A DNA stretch of 64,000 bases from an uncultured Desulfovibrio sp. (lineage in GTDB: Bacteria; Desulfobacterota; Desulfovibrionia; Desulfovibrionales; Desulfovibrionaceae), in contig NZ_CASDOY010000005.1 in the NCBI RefSeq assembly GCF_949282365.1, positions 1 to 64,000 on the forward strand, given 5' to 3'. The position numbers and the translations under genes were made by a program. Each line of letters starts with the position of its first letter. The stretch's first letter is position 1. Shown piece after piece: positions 1 through 8,593 of the stretch. The notes beneath the pieces were generated by a model that saw only the letters and a program-made list of their open reading frames with translations, was not told the origin of the DNA and did not search any database.

Positions 1-1
1 C

Positions 2-649
2 GCCGACGGCGCGGCCGGCAGGCCCGCCCTGCCCGAGGCCGTGCTGGACAAAGGCACATACGCCCGCTGGGAACTGGGCCGCATGGATCTGCCGCAGGGC
101 CAGGAACGCCTGGTGCTGCGGCAGGAAGGATGGCAGGCCCCCCTGCAATGGGTGGCGCGCCCCGATGAGCAGGGCAGCCCGGTCTGGCTGATGCTGGAAC
201 GGCAGCTGGACGGCGGCCCCTGGCCGGCCGCGCAGGCGGAATTCGCCGTGGACGGCCTGCCTGCGGGCGCGGGCGAGTTCGTGCCCGAAGGCGGCAGGGT
301 GCGCCTGTATTTCGGCGTCGATCCCCGCGTCACGGTCACCACGACCACGGATGAAAAGCGGCGCGGCGAAAGCGGCCTCATCGGCAAGCGCCGCACCTGG
401 AGCTGGAGCTGGACCTATACCGTGCACAACGGCCGTCCCCGGCCGGTCACGGTGCGCGTGGAACGGCCCGAGCCCCTGCCGGTGGACAGCTCCGTGGAAG
501 TGGCCCTGGACGGCGCCCGGCCGCAGAAGGGCGAGGATCACAGCCTGTTCTGGCTGGTGGAGACCCCCGCGGGCGACAGCCGCAGCATCCGGCACGGCGT
601 CAGCGTCAGCGCGCCGGAACGCCTGGACCTGCATCCCGTGGCCCCCTAG
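2..649 (+). CDS. DUF4139 (mucoidy inhibitor MuiA-like) protein, C-terminal part
   Basis: Only the C-terminal 215 residues are present; the frame is open to the left edge and no start codon is visible. The block GGRVRLYFGVDP, followed by a KRR...GLIGKRR stretch and a YTVHNG segment, matches the conserved core of DUF4139 domains as I remember them, ending in a beta-rich tail. Family members are envelope-linked beta-sandwich proteins of unknown biochemical role, sometimes called mucoidy inhibitor A. No membrane segment or lipid motif lies in the visible part. The next gene on the same strand is 635 bases away, so they are probably not one operon. Family call fairly secure, function unknown. Confidence 0.7.
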   Translation, partial: ADGAAGRPALPEAVLDKGTYARWELGRMDLPQGQERLVLRQEGWQAPLQWVARPDEQGSPVWLMLERQLDGGPWPAAQAEFAVDGLPAGAGEFVPEGGRVRLYFGVDPRVTVTTTTDEKRRGESGLIGKRRTWSWSWTYTVHNGRPRPVTVRVERPEPLPVDSSVEVALDGARPQKGEDHSLFWLVETPAGDSRSIRHGVSVSAPERLDLHPVAP

Positions 650-1284
650 GGCGTGTCTCGACCAGCCGTGGAGCGTGTTCGGGGGAAGGTGCCCCTCATC
701 TCCGCTATCGCTGCCCGCAGCTTCCTTCGTCGCAACGGGCACGGCCTGTGGCAGCCCTTTGGGTCGCTGCCCGGGCGAGATGGGGCCCCTTCCTCCATCC
801 CCGGCGCGTTTTCCGGCAGGATGCAGGAGCATAGGGCAAACGTTTACCAAAAGCATGCGCAGCTGGTATATCCTGTCGTAAAAAGGGCATGTGGACGTTG
901 TGCGGGCATACCCCGGGCAAAACGGTCCGGCCAGTGCCCTGCCCGCGGCCGGCGAGCGCGTGCGGGTGGGGGAAAAAGGGGCCGCCGAACAGGGCGAGGG
1001 CAGCCTGCGTGTGCCCGCAGGCGGGGGAAGGCACATACCGGCACGGCGCGCCCGTATGTCACAGCGTGCGCGTGCGCTCTGGGCAAGGCCGGGAATATCG
1101 TCAACGGCATCAAGAGCGTCCCTGCGTGCGCGTGCGGACGGGGGGTGCCCTGCGGGACCTTTCGGCACCCCATCCGGCAGGTCCGGGAGATTTGCCCTTG
1201 CGGCCCTCCGGCGAGGGGCCTATAGTCGCGCACCGTCGCGGAGCCTTTCCGCGTTGTCCAGTTTGCTAAGGAGCGAGGTGCGTC
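650..1284. other. Gene-free stretch between the DUF4139 gene and larA
   Basis: No convincing coding region. It holds an imperfect inverted repeat with arms at 684-703 and 777-793, a perfect 8-bp hairpin (1142-1149 with 1164-1171), and the candidate larA promoter at 1198-1226. The open frames across it have no ribosome site or recognisable family. Confidence 0.5.
1198..1226 (+). promoter_or_regulatory. Candidate larA promoter with palindromic spacer
   Basis: TTGCGG (1198-1203) and TATAGT (1221-1226) are separated by exactly 17 bases. The spacer and its edges hold a near-palindrome, GGCCCTC-cggc-GAGGGGCC (1202-1220), which could be a repressor site. Start would be near 1233, about 50 bases before the larA ATG. 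Seen by eye; the -35 is weak. Confidence 0.4.
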
Positions 1285-2586
1285 ATGTCCGAGCATACAC
1301 TGCATTATGGTGACATTTCCTGGACCATGCCGGTGGCCGACAAAAACCTGGCGGCCGTGTTGCAGTCCAATCCCGTGACATTGCCGGAGCTGGAGCCGGA
1401 GGAAGCCGTGCGCGAGGCCCTGCGCCATCCCGTCGGCTCCCCCTGCCTGAAGGAGATCGTCCGCCCCGGCGAAAAGATCTGTCTGCTGGTGCCCGACGTG
1501 ACGCGCATCTGGCAGTCGCCCGCCGTCTACGTCAAGGTCATGGTGGCCGAGCTCAATGCCTGCGGCATCCCCGACAGCGACATCCTCATCGTCACGGCCA
1601 CGGGCACGCACCGCGCCCATGTGGGCGACGAGCGCGTCCGGCTGCTGGGCGGGGACATCTGCCGCCGCATCCGCATCATCGACCACGACTGCCGGGACAC
1701 GGCCCATCTGGTGCATGTGGGCGACACCAGCCGGGGCACGCCGGTCTGGTTCAACAGCTACGCCATGGCCTGCGACAAGATCATCATCACCTGCGGCGTG
1801 GTCTTCCACTTTCTGGCCGGTTACGGGGGCGGCGGCAAGATGCTGCTGCCCGGTATCGCCGGCTACGAGACTATACAGCGCCACCACAAGCAGGCCCTGA
1901 ACCCCGGCTTCGGCAACGGCACCAATGCCGAGGTGCGCAGCGCCAACATGGCGGACAGCAACATCTTCCATGCCGACATCTTCGAGGCCGCGGCCATGGC
2001 CCGGCCCTGCTTCGGCCTCAATGTGGTGGTCGATGACGACTACCGCATCATCAAGGCCTTCGCCGGGGACTGGATCAGCTCCCATGCGGCGGCCTGCCGT
2101 CTGGTGGACAGCATGGACGGCGTGACCATCCGTGAACGCACGCCGCTGGTGGTGGCCAGCGCGGGCGGCTATCCCAAGGACATCAACCTCTACCAGACCA
2201 TCAAGCTGCTGAGCAACGCGCTGGGCGCCGTGCAGCCCGGCGGGACCATGATCCTGCTCTCCCGCTGCCCGGAAGGTTTCGGCAGCCCCGATGTGGAGAC
2301 GCAGATCTGCGCCTATGGCGACATGCGGGCCCGCGAACAGGCCCTGCGCGAGACCTTTTCCATCGGCAGTTATGTGGGCTTCCTCTTTGCCGAGGCGGCG
2401 GAGAAGCACCATCTCATCCTGGTGACGGATATGGACGCTTCCCTGTTCGCCAGGACGCGGATGCATGTCTGCCATACGCTGGACCAGGCCCTGGAGCTGG
2501 CCCGGGGCTTCCTGGGCCCGGAACTGGACGTGCGCACCACCATCATGCCGCACGGGGCCTCCACCCTGCCCAAGCTGGCCGGATAG
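1285..2586 (+). CDS. larA: Nickel-dependent lactate racemase family protein (LarA)
   Basis: A 433-residue DUF2088/LarA protein. The family interconverts D- and L-lactate or related 2-hydroxyacids using a nickel-pincer nucleotide bound covalently to lysine. The key residues align almost number for number with Lactobacillus LarA: Asp71 and Arg74 in PDVTR, His109 in TGTHR, His175, Lys185 in the GGGGKMLLPG loop (cofactor lysine) and His200. The start is fixed by AAGGAG at 1268-1273. The cofactor genes larB, larC and larE are not in this window, so they must be elsewhere. In a lactate-oxidising sulfate reducer this enzyme would make both lactate enantiomers usable, but LarA homologues with other substrates exist, so the substrate is inference. 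Confidence 0.85.
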   Translation: MSEHTLHYGDISWTMPVADKNLAAVLQSNPVTLPELEPEEAVREALRHPVGSPCLKEIVRPGEKICLLVPDVTRIWQSPAVYVKVMVAELNACGIPDSDILIVTATGTHRAHVGDERVRLLGGDICRRIRIIDHDCRDTAHLVHVGDTSRGTPVWFNSYAMACDKIIITCGVVFHFLAGYGGGGKMLLPGIAGYETIQRHHKQALNPGFGNGTNAEVRSANMADSNIFHADIFEAAAMARPCFGLNVVVDDDYRIIKAFAGDWISSHAAACRLVDSMDGVTIRERTPLVVASAGGYPKDINLYQTIKLLSNALGAVQPGGTMILLSRCPEGFGSPDVETQICAYGDMRAREQALRETFSIGSYVGFLFAEAAEKHHLILVTDMDASLFARTRMHVCHTLDQALELARGFLGPELDVRTTIMPHGASTLPKLAG

Positions 2587-2655
2587 CGGATCGGACAGGA
2601 TGTGGACAGGGGGCGGACAGGGGATGCGTCCGCGCCTGCCGTGTCCTGCTGTTTT

Positions 2656-2695
2656 CGCCGGGGGCTTCCCGTTGGGGGAGTCCCCGGCGGCCTTT
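2656..2695 (+). terminator. Hairpin terminator after larA
   Basis: A 15-bp stem with two or three G-U pairs (arms 2656-2670 and 2675-2689) closes on a GTTG loop and is followed by gcctttcc. It lies 70 bases after the larA stop. The T-run is short. Confidence 0.55.
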
Positions 2696-3122
2696 CCCTG
2701 TCGGACGGGGACCGGCGGCGGGCTGCGCAGCGCCCGCGCCCGGCGGCCCGCCTTTCTCCGGGAGAGGGCCTGACGTCTTTACGGCGCTGCCCGGACGCTC
2801 CCCAGGCCGTGGGAAGGGGCCCGCTGTGCGGAGGGCGTCCCGTTGCCGGCAGCACGGTCTGATGGGCGCCGCGCCTCCATTGCGGGCGGCGCCGTCGTCC
2901 CGGTGCCGGCAGCCTGCCGCAGCTGCCGAACGGCTGTGAAAAACAGCGCAGGCGGCATGGCCGGTGGCGGCGAAAAAGCCGTGAGCCCAGGACTGGCGCG
3001 GGCTGGGGCAAATCGCCATATTTGGCGCGGACTTGCATTTTTTTTTAATAATTTCAAATTGTTAAAAAATACATACAAAAAACCTGTGTTGACAGGTGGG
3101 GCGGCTTTTGCCATGTTGAGCG
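2696..3122. other. Gene-free region before the cobalamin riboswitch
   Basis: No gene supported. The first 300 bases are G+C-rich. The part near 3033-3085 is A/T-rich and includes a T9 run. A perfect TTGACA lies at 3089-3094, but a matching -10 near 3112 is poor (CATGTT), so the riboswitch promoter is somewhere in 3030-3120 and not pinned down. Confidence 0.4.
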
Positions 3123-3275
3123 GGCAGAAGCGCTCACGCAGCTTGATTGGGAATCCCGTGCAAAGCGGGAGCGGACCCGCCGCCGTAAGTCGCAGAACCT
3201 GCCCCCTCCATGTGTCACTGGCAAGCGCCGGGAAGGCCGGGAGCAGGGCGACGAGCCGGAAGACCTGCTTCTGCC
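3123..3275 (+). ncRNA. Cobalamin (AdoCbl) riboswitch in the nrdD leader
   Basis: The conserved parts of the cobalamin riboswitch appear in order. GGGAATCCCGTG then AAGCGGGAGCGGACCCGCCGCC and GTAA form the core. Next comes GTCACTGGCAAGCGCCGGGAAGGC, and finally the B12 box GAGCCGGAAGACCTGCTT. The outer P1 helix is visible as GGCAGAAG (3123-3130) pairing with CTTCTGCC (3268-3275). It lies about 200 bases before nrdD. B12 riboswitches are known in front of B12-independent ribonucleotide reductases, where cofactor plenty shuts the B12-independent isozyme off. Downstream hairpins (for example 3287-3298) could be the expression platform, but I cannot tell whether control is on transcription or translation. 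Confidence 0.93.
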
Positions 3276-3481
3276 GTTCGTCCAGGGGGACAGCCCCACG
3301 GTAACGGGTTTTTGCCGCTGGGAAGGGATGCCACGATCGTCTGCGTGCAGGCTGCCGGTTTCCGTACCTCATCCTTTCAACATTTTCACGCTACACGTCA
3401 GGATTGGAAAACCTCCCGAACAGGGCGGCTCTTTCCTTTTGACCTCAAAAAGTTTTCACCGCAGACCGGGAGCAGGGCGCA

Positions 3482-5737
3482 ATGCTTGCGAGCATCATCA
3501 AGAGGGACGGAACAGAGGTTTCCTTCGATTCGGCCAAGATCCTCAATGCCATCACCAAGGCCAGCAAGGCGTCCGGCGAAGACATGTCGCCCACGGATCT
3601 GCTGTTCGTGACCGAAAAGGTCTGCCGCAAACTCGAAGCCCAGGACCTGCGCCATGTGGAAGAGATCCAGGACGTGGTGGAAGAGACCCTGATCCAGTAC
3701 GATTACGCCAAGACCGCCAAGGCCTACATCCTGTACCGGGCCGAGCATACCAAGCGGCGCAATGCGGAATCCTACCTCATGGATATCTACAAGACCCTGA
3801 CCTACGCGCCCGCCATCGAAGAGGACCTCAAGCGCGAGAACGCCAACATCGACGGCGATACGGCCATGGGCACCATGCTCAAGTACGGCTCCGAAGGCGC
3901 CAAGTATTTCACCGACAACTACGTCCTGCCCAAGGACGCTTCGGCCGCGCACATCAACGGTGACATCCACATCCATGACAAGGATTTCTACATGCTCACC
4001 GAGACCTGCTGCCAGATCGACCTGATCCCGCTGTTCCACGACGGTTTCTCCACCGGTCACGGCCACCTGCGCGAGCCCAATTCCATCGAAAGCTATTCCG
4101 CCCTGGCCTGCATCGCCATCCAGGCCAACCAGAACGAGATGCACGGCGGCCAGAGCGTGCCGCACTTCGATTACGCCATGGCCGGCGGCGTGACCAAGAC
4201 CTTCCGCAAGGAATACCTGCACGCCTTCACCGCCTTCGTGCGCATCCGGCTGGGTCTGGACGCCGCCCGGGCCGGGGAGTTCTGCCAGCCCGTGCTGCTG
4301 CCCGTGACGCCCGCCATCCGCATGGCCGACGTGGACGAACTGGAACGCCGCATGGAAAGCCTGGTGCCCGAAAGCCAGCGCGAACTGGTGCGCGCCGCCC
4401 ATGCCTACGCCGCCGAAGAAGCCCTGCGCGCCACCGACCGCCGTACCTACCAGGCCATGGAGGCCTTCATCCACAACCTGAACACCATGAACTCCCGCGC
4501 CGGCGCTCAGGTGCCCTTCAGTTCCGTCAACTACGGCACCGATACCTCCGCCGAGGGCCGCATGGTGGTGCGCAACCTGCTCCTGGCCACCCAGGCCGGT
4601 CTGGGCAGCGGCGAGACCTCCATCTTCCCGGTGCAGATCTTCAAGGTCAAGGAAGGCGTCAACTACAACGAAGGCGATCCCAACTACGACCTGTTCAAGA
4701 TGGCCATCAAGACTTCGGCCATGCGCCTGTTCCCCAATTTCAGCTTTCTGGACGCGCCCTTCAACCTGCAGTACTACAGGCCCGGCGACTACAACAGCGA
4801 AGTGGCCTACATGGGCTGCCGCACCCGCGTGCTGGGCAATGTCTACGACCCCGACCGCCAGGTGACCTGCGGCCGCGGCAACCTGAGCTTCACCTCCATC
4901 AACCTGCCGCGCCTGGGCATCGAGGCCAGGGGCGACCTGGACCGCTTCTTCCAGCTGCTGGACGCGCAGATCGACCTGGTCTTCCGCCAGCTGCTGCACC
5001 GCTTCGGCATCCAGTGCTCCAAGAAGGTGCGCAATTACCCCTTCCTGATGGGCAACGGCATCTGGCTGGATTCCGACAAGCTGGACTGGGACGACAGCGT
5101 GGCCGAGGTCCTCAGGCACGGCACCCTGACCCTGGGCTTCATCGGCATGGCCGAGGCGCTGGTGGCCCTTACCGGCAAACATCACGGCGAAAGCGAAGAA
5201 GCCCAGCAGCTGGGCCTGCGCATCATCGGGCACATGCGCCGGCGCTGCGACGAGGAATCCGCCAAAACGCGCCTCAATTTCACCCTGATCGCCACTCCCG
5301 CCGAGGGCCTGAGCGGCCGCTTCGTGGCCCTGGACCGCAAGAAGTACGGCGTCATCGAGGGCGTCACGGACAGGGAGTACTATACCAACTCCTTCCATGT
5401 GCCCGTCTATTTTCCCATCAAGGCCTTCCGCAAGATCGAGCTGGAAGCCCCCTACCACAGCTTCACCAATGCCGGGCATATCACCTATGTGGAGCTGGAC
5501 GGCGATACCTGCAAGAACCTGGAAGCCTTCGAGACCATCATCCGTTTCATGCACGACAAGGGCGTGGGCTACGGGTCCATCAACCATCCCCTGGACCGCG
5601 ACCCCGTGTGCGGCTATGTGGGCGTCATCAACGGTCGCTGCCCCCGCTGCGGGCGCAAGGAGGGCGAGGCCGTGAGTCAGGAAACGCTCAAGATGCTGCG
5701 CCGCAAGTATCCGCACATGCCCAACTGCTGCCGTTAG
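3482..5737 (+). CDS. nrdD: Anaerobic ribonucleoside-triphosphate reductase, class III, body lacking the glycyl-radical motif
   Basis: A 751-residue class III ribonucleotide reductase. Residues 3-90 look like an ATP-cone. The active-site cysteines are visible: a CC pair at 176-177 (TCCQID) and Cys446 in the finger-loop motif MGCRTRVLGN. The C-terminus has the metal-site cysteines Cys710, Cys720 and Cys723 and ends in NCCR. What is missing is the usual last element, the R-V/I-x-G-Y-L glycyl-radical motif with its F-N-x-x-K tail. That element is encoded by the next gene in a different frame. The stop is followed by a 37-base gap with a clear ribosome site, so this is a gene split rather than a simple read error. 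Start chosen at 3482 with GGGAG upstream. Controlled by the cobalamin riboswitch at 3123-3275. Confidence 0.95.
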   Translation: MLASIIKRDGTEVSFDSAKILNAITKASKASGEDMSPTDLLFVTEKVCRKLEAQDLRHVEEIQDVVEETLIQYDYAKTAKAYILYRAEHTKRRNAESYLMDIYKTLTYAPAIEEDLKRENANIDGDTAMGTMLKYGSEGAKYFTDNYVLPKDASAAHINGDIHIHDKDFYMLTETCCQIDLIPLFHDGFSTGHGHLREPNSIESYSALACIAIQANQNEMHGGQSVPHFDYAMAGGVTKTFRKEYLHAFTAFVRIRLGLDAARAGEFCQPVLLPVTPAIRMADVDELERRMESLVPESQRELVRAAHAYAAEEALRATDRRTYQAMEAFIHNLNTMNSRAGAQVPFSSVNYGTDTSAEGRMVVRNLLLATQAGLGSGETSIFPVQIFKVKEGVNYNEGDPNYDLFKMAIKTSAMRLFPNFSFLDAPFNLQYYRPGDYNSEVAYMGCRTRVLGNVYDPDRQVTCGRGNLSFTSINLPRLGIEARGDLDRFFQLLDAQIDLVFRQLLHRFGIQCSKKVRNYPFLMGNGIWLDSDKLDWDDSVAEVLRHGTLTLGFIGMAEALVALTGKHHGESEEAQQLGLRIIGHMRRRCDEESAKTRLNFTLIATPAEGLSGRFVALDRKKYGVIEGVTDREYYTNSFHVPVYFPIKAFRKIELEAPYHSFTNAGHITYVELDGDTCKNLEAFETIIRFMHDKGVGYGSINHPLDRDPVCGYVGVINGRCPRCGRKEGEAVSQETLKMLRRKYPHMPNCCR

Positions 5738-5774
5738 TTTCCGTCACGTTTTACCCAGAAGAGGAGCCTGGACC

Positions 5775-5942
5775 ATGCTGATGAAATCCGAACTGACCGA
5801 GACCAAGCCCGAAGTGAAAATGGTGGGCGAAGGCGTGCCCTTCGAGCGCGTGCGCCGCATCACCGGCTATCTGGTGGGCACGCTCGACCGCTTCAACAAC
5901 GCCAAACGCGCCGAAGAACGCGACCGCGTCAAACATGCCTAG
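5775..5942 (+). CDS. Stand-alone glycyl-radical domain of class III ribonucleotide reductase
   Basis: A 55-residue gene. Residues 27-54 carry VRRITGYLVGTLDRFNNAK followed by a charged DRVKH end. This matches the C-terminal radical loop of NrdD proteins (compare the RxCGYLG...FN.GK...RVKH pattern in E. coli); the radical glycine should be Gly31. An AAGAGGAG ribosome site lies nine bases before ATG 5775. The gene is in another frame from nrdD (stop 5737) and its last 8 bases overlap nrdG, so all three are translationally linked. I infer that it docks into the NrdD barrel after activation by NrdG, in the way GrcA (YfiD) replaces a damaged domain of pyruvate formate-lyase. Here, however, it would be the only radical domain and not a spare. 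Confidence 0.9.
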   Translation: MLMKSELTETKPEVKMVGEGVPFERVRRITGYLVGTLDRFNNAKRAEERDRVKHA

Positions 5943-6432
5943 GCTCCGCGTCAGCGGCATCGTGGAAGAATCCATAGTGGACGGTCCCGGACTGCGCTAT
6001 GTGGTCTTCACCCAGGGCTGTCCGCATCACTGCCCGGGCTGCCATAATCCGCAGACCCATGACTTCGACGGCGGGCACTTCCTGGATACCGACGACATCC
6101 TGCGCCAGTTCCGGGAAAATCCCCTGCTGTCCGGCATGACCTTCTCCGGCGGCGAACCCTTCGCCCAGCCCGAAGCCCTGTGCCACCTGGCTGACGGCGT
6201 GCACGCCGCGGGCAAGAACGTCTACGCCTACAGCGGCTATACCTGCGAGCAGCTCTACGGCCTCGCCCGGCGGGTCCCCGCCGTGGGCCGCCTGCTGGAC
6301 AAAGTGGACGTGCTGGTGGATGGCCCCTATGTGGAGGCCCTGCGCGATCTGGAGCTGGACTTTCGCGGCAGCTCCAACCAGCGCGTCCTGGACAAGGCCG
6401 CCATCAGGGCCCTACGCCCCGTGGAAGCCTGA
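5935..6432 (+). CDS. nrdG: Anaerobic ribonucleotide reductase activase (radical SAM)
   Basis: A 165-residue radical SAM activase. The cluster motif is Cys29-x3-Cys33-x2-Cys36 (CPHHCPGC), and the SAM-binding GGE appears as MTFSGGEPF. It begins VSGIVEESIVDGPGLRYVVF, typical of NrdG. It would reduce S-adenosylmethionine and put the radical on the glycine of the small protein encoded just before it. The start ATG lies inside the end of that gene (8-base overlap), which suggests translational coupling and roughly matched amounts of the two proteins. Length is normal for the family. Confidence 0.95.
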   Translation: MPRLRVSGIVEESIVDGPGLRYVVFTQGCPHHCPGCHNPQTHDFDGGHFLDTDDILRQFRENPLLSGMTFSGGEPFAQPEALCHLADGVHAAGKNVYAYSGYTCEQLYGLARRVPAVGRLLDKVDVLVDGPYVEALRDLELDFRGSSNQRVLDKAAIRALRPVEA

Positions 6433-6887
6433 TATTTTTCGCTTTTTTGTGGGGGGCGGAGTTTTTGCCGGGGGAAGGAAGGGGCGTTTTTTGTAAAAAC
6501 TGCCCCTTCCTTCCCCCGGACCCCCATCCATCCCGAAAAAATTTTTTCCAGAACTGTGTGCCGGACCCCGTCGTTGTGCGGCGGTGGACGGTGCCGCAGC
6601 CCGTATGCTTGAATGCCTGCTATATGTGGGCGTTTTTGTTTTTGAATACGGGGGAAAGGCAGGAGATGGCGTAAGCCCGGATCAAGGCATCCGCAGAAGA
6701 AGAGGAGTTGTCTCCTGCCATGAGATGCCCAGGAGTCTTGGAAGGGCGAACAGCTCCGGCATCCGAAACAGGTATGACGCTTTCGTTGTCATATGCATGA
6801 AGGCCGGATGATGATCTGTCGCCAAAATGGAGGTAGTATTTAGAGAAAAGTATTTTGTGTCATAGAAATAGAATTTTATCGATATAA
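6433..6887. other. Gene-free junction between nrdG and the restriction island
   Basis: It holds the long perfect hairpin at 6468-6519. After that, composition falls from G+C-rich to A/T-rich near 6810. A 75-codon frame at 6584-6811 has no ribosome site and no family I know. The left border of the low-G+C insert is probably within 6650-6830. No target-site duplication or att-like repeat was recognised. Confidence 0.4.
6468..6519 (+). terminator. Long perfect hairpin after the nrd operon
   Basis: Eighteen bases (6468-6485) are exactly complementary to 6502-6519. The 16-base loop can itself pair (GTTTTT with AAAAAC). The arms are strand-biased: purines on the left, pyrimidines on the right. There is no immediate T-run; AAAAAATTTTTT follows 15 bases later. 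Probably a terminator or mRNA 3' end for nrdD-nrdG. A looser relative occurs at 61160-61209. Confidence 0.6.
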
Positions 6888-7769
6888 TTAACGATATGTC
6901 TTTATAGCTGCATGTAAAAAATCAGATACAGAATTTGAATGATTTTTAAAAAACCAATTAATATGATTTTTTATGTACTCATCTCGAAGTTGAGGATCAT
7001 TTAAGTCGTTGGGAATACGCTTCATCCTTATATCGATACTATCAAAACCCTCAAAGGGATCAGAAAGCCTTTTATTAGTTATTGATATATATTCAGGATT
7101 GATATCAATCCCAATTGCTTTTCTATTCGTTTGCTGACAGACTCTTAAAGAGGTCCCACTACCTACAAAAGGATCAATTACTAAATCTTGCTCATTAGAC
7201 GATGCAAGAATCATTCTCTCATAGAGTCCTTCAGGTTTTTGTGTCGGATGTGCTTTTCTATTTTTATTGCAGTAGTGTACATGAGAAAATTCCCATACAT
7301 TCCCAGGATTCGCTCCACGCATATTGTTGACTGAACGATAAAATTTCTGAGGGATACGAATATCATCTAGATTGAAGATAAAATTATTAGACTTTGTAAA
7401 CATCAGAATATCATCATGGCGAGGCGAAAATCCCTTTGTCTTTCCGATTCCTTGGGTATAATGCCAAGTTATCCATGAATTAAAAATCATATTGAACTCT
7501 CTTTCTAGTAATGAATAAATGTACGCAATAAATCTTGTTCCCATGAATACATATATGGTGCCTGTATCATTGAGAACTCTATGTGCTTCTTTTAGCCATA
7601 ATCTTGAAAAAGATAAATATTCGCTAAAAGTTAATGTGTCTTTAGTCTTTCCATAGTCTTTATTTAAATTGTATGGTGGATCGGCAATAATTAATTGTGC
7701 ACATTTATCTGGGAGTTTAGAAAGTTCTTTAGTAGCATCTCCACATATTGCAACTAATCTTTTATCCAT
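6888..7769 (-). CDS. DNA methyltransferase of a type II restriction-modification system
   Basis: A 293-residue amino-methyltransferase. DPPY (residues 30-33, catalytic motif IV) comes before the SAM-binding FVGSGT motif I (201-206), with HPTQKP at 174-179 in between. That order is the beta class, which methylates adenine N6 or cytosine N4; DPPY favours adenine. Its start overlaps the end of the endonuclease gene by 16 bases, so the two are cotranscribed with the endonuclease first. The gene is A/T-rich, with many A/T-ending codons, unlike every neighbour, pointing to recent horizontal transfer. The recognition sequence cannot be read from the protein. Confidence 0.9.
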   Translation of the reverse strand: MDKRLVAICGDATKELSKLPDKCAQLIIADPPYNLNKDYGKTKDTLTFSEYLSFSRLWLKEAHRVLNDTGTIYVFMGTRFIAYIYSLLEREFNMIFNSWITWHYTQGIGKTKGFSPRHDDILMFTKSNNFIFNLDDIRIPQKFYRSVNNMRGANPGNVWEFSHVHYCNKNRKAHPTQKPEGLYERMILASSNEQDLVIDPFVGSGTSLRVCQQTNRKAIGIDINPEYISITNKRLSDPFEGFDSIDIRMKRIPNDLNDPQLRDEYIKNHINWFFKNHSNSVSDFLHAAIKTYR

Positions 7770-8518
7770 TGATTTCTCTTTGCCTCTCTATAAAAATCTT
7801 CTATAGTCCTGCGTGTGCTATGTAGATATTTTTTATCTAATAACTGGCACATTTCCCAAGTTGATCTTTCTTGATAGGCAACATAATGAATATCTTTGAT
7901 TTGGATTTGTCCAGTTCCTAATGCCGGATTATAGTTAATATCTGCATCACTGATGAATTTAAGGTCATATGCGTTATAATCTACGATTTCCATAATGCCA
8001 TCAACTAATCCAGTTATTTGGTTTCGTTCAGAGTATACTTTATGCTTGATTGATAAAATAATAAATATAAAATCTGGATCAACTATATATGCTGTTCGTA
8101 TACGAGAAAATGATGTTATATTGGGACCTTTCCCGCTGTTTGGAATATCATTTGCCGTAGCCTTAACATCAATATTTCCTGTTATGACATCATTGCCTTT
8201 CCTAAATTGTAAAATAATATCCGCCATCCCCAGCCGTTCTTGGGCTTCAACATTAATTAACTTGTACTGATTATTGGGAGTATCTCTAATCCCTGAAAAA
8301 ACTTCACACGCCCAAGCTTCAATCATAGGGCCTGCAATTTTATTGATATTCTCTAAAGGAAGGCCTAATACTAAATTCGTATTAATGATTATTTTGTTAT
8401 CGCCAGTTGCTTTTCGCTTGTCTAAAATACCCTGTATCTGTCTTATTATGAAAGCAGAATTTTCTTTATATGATGAAGATTCTTTTGGGATTTTAAAGTT
8501 TAGTTCATTATACTTCAT
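7754..8518 (-). CDS. Type II restriction endonuclease, PD-(D/E)xK-like
   Basis: A 254-residue protein I do not recognise as a named enzyme. It has a plausible PD-(D/E)xK centre: Asp100 in GMADIILQF, then Asp117-Val-Lys119 in NIDVKAT, with an acidic helix earlier (Glu68). Position, strand and 16-base overlap with a methyltransferase gene make it the cognate endonuclease. GAGGAG lies eleven bases before ATG 8518. The gene is low in G+C like its partner. No controller (C) gene is seen, so order of expression must be set in another way. It could instead be a nuclease of different specificity; the endonuclease role rests on context plus the weak motif. Confidence 0.75.
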   Translation of the reverse strand: MKYNELNFKIPKESSSYKENSAFIIRQIQGILDKRKATGDNKIIINTNLVLGLPLENINKIAGPMIEAWACEVFSGIRDTPNNQYKLINVEAQERLGMADIILQFRKGNDVITGNIDVKATANDIPNSGKGPNITSFSRIRTAYIVDPDFIFIILSIKHKVYSERNQITGLVDGIMEIVDYNAYDLKFISDADINYNPALGTGQIQIKDIHYVAYQERSTWEMCQLLDKKYLHSTRRTIEDFYREAKRNQWIKD

Positions 8519-8593
8519 TTATTGTTTTTCTCCTCGAAATGATATAAACGAAACTAGTATATTTAAAAAATTTCATTAAGTCTACATAAAGAA

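Noticed and set aside
3398..5716. Long open frame on the minus strand opposite nrdD
   Set aside because: It is a mirror of a G+C-rich coding region, with composition dominated by His, Gly, Ala and Val, no ribosome site and no family; nrdD on the other strand is certain.
5700..5800. Sequencing frameshift as the reason for the separate glycyl-radical gene
   Set aside because: The large frame ends naturally in PNCCR, a 37-base gap with a good ribosome site follows, and the small gene has its own linker before the motif. One indel would not explain this, though resequencing would settle it.
6584..6811. Possible small gene at the left border of the restriction island
   Set aside because: No ribosome site, no family, and it spans the change of composition; more likely junction sequence.
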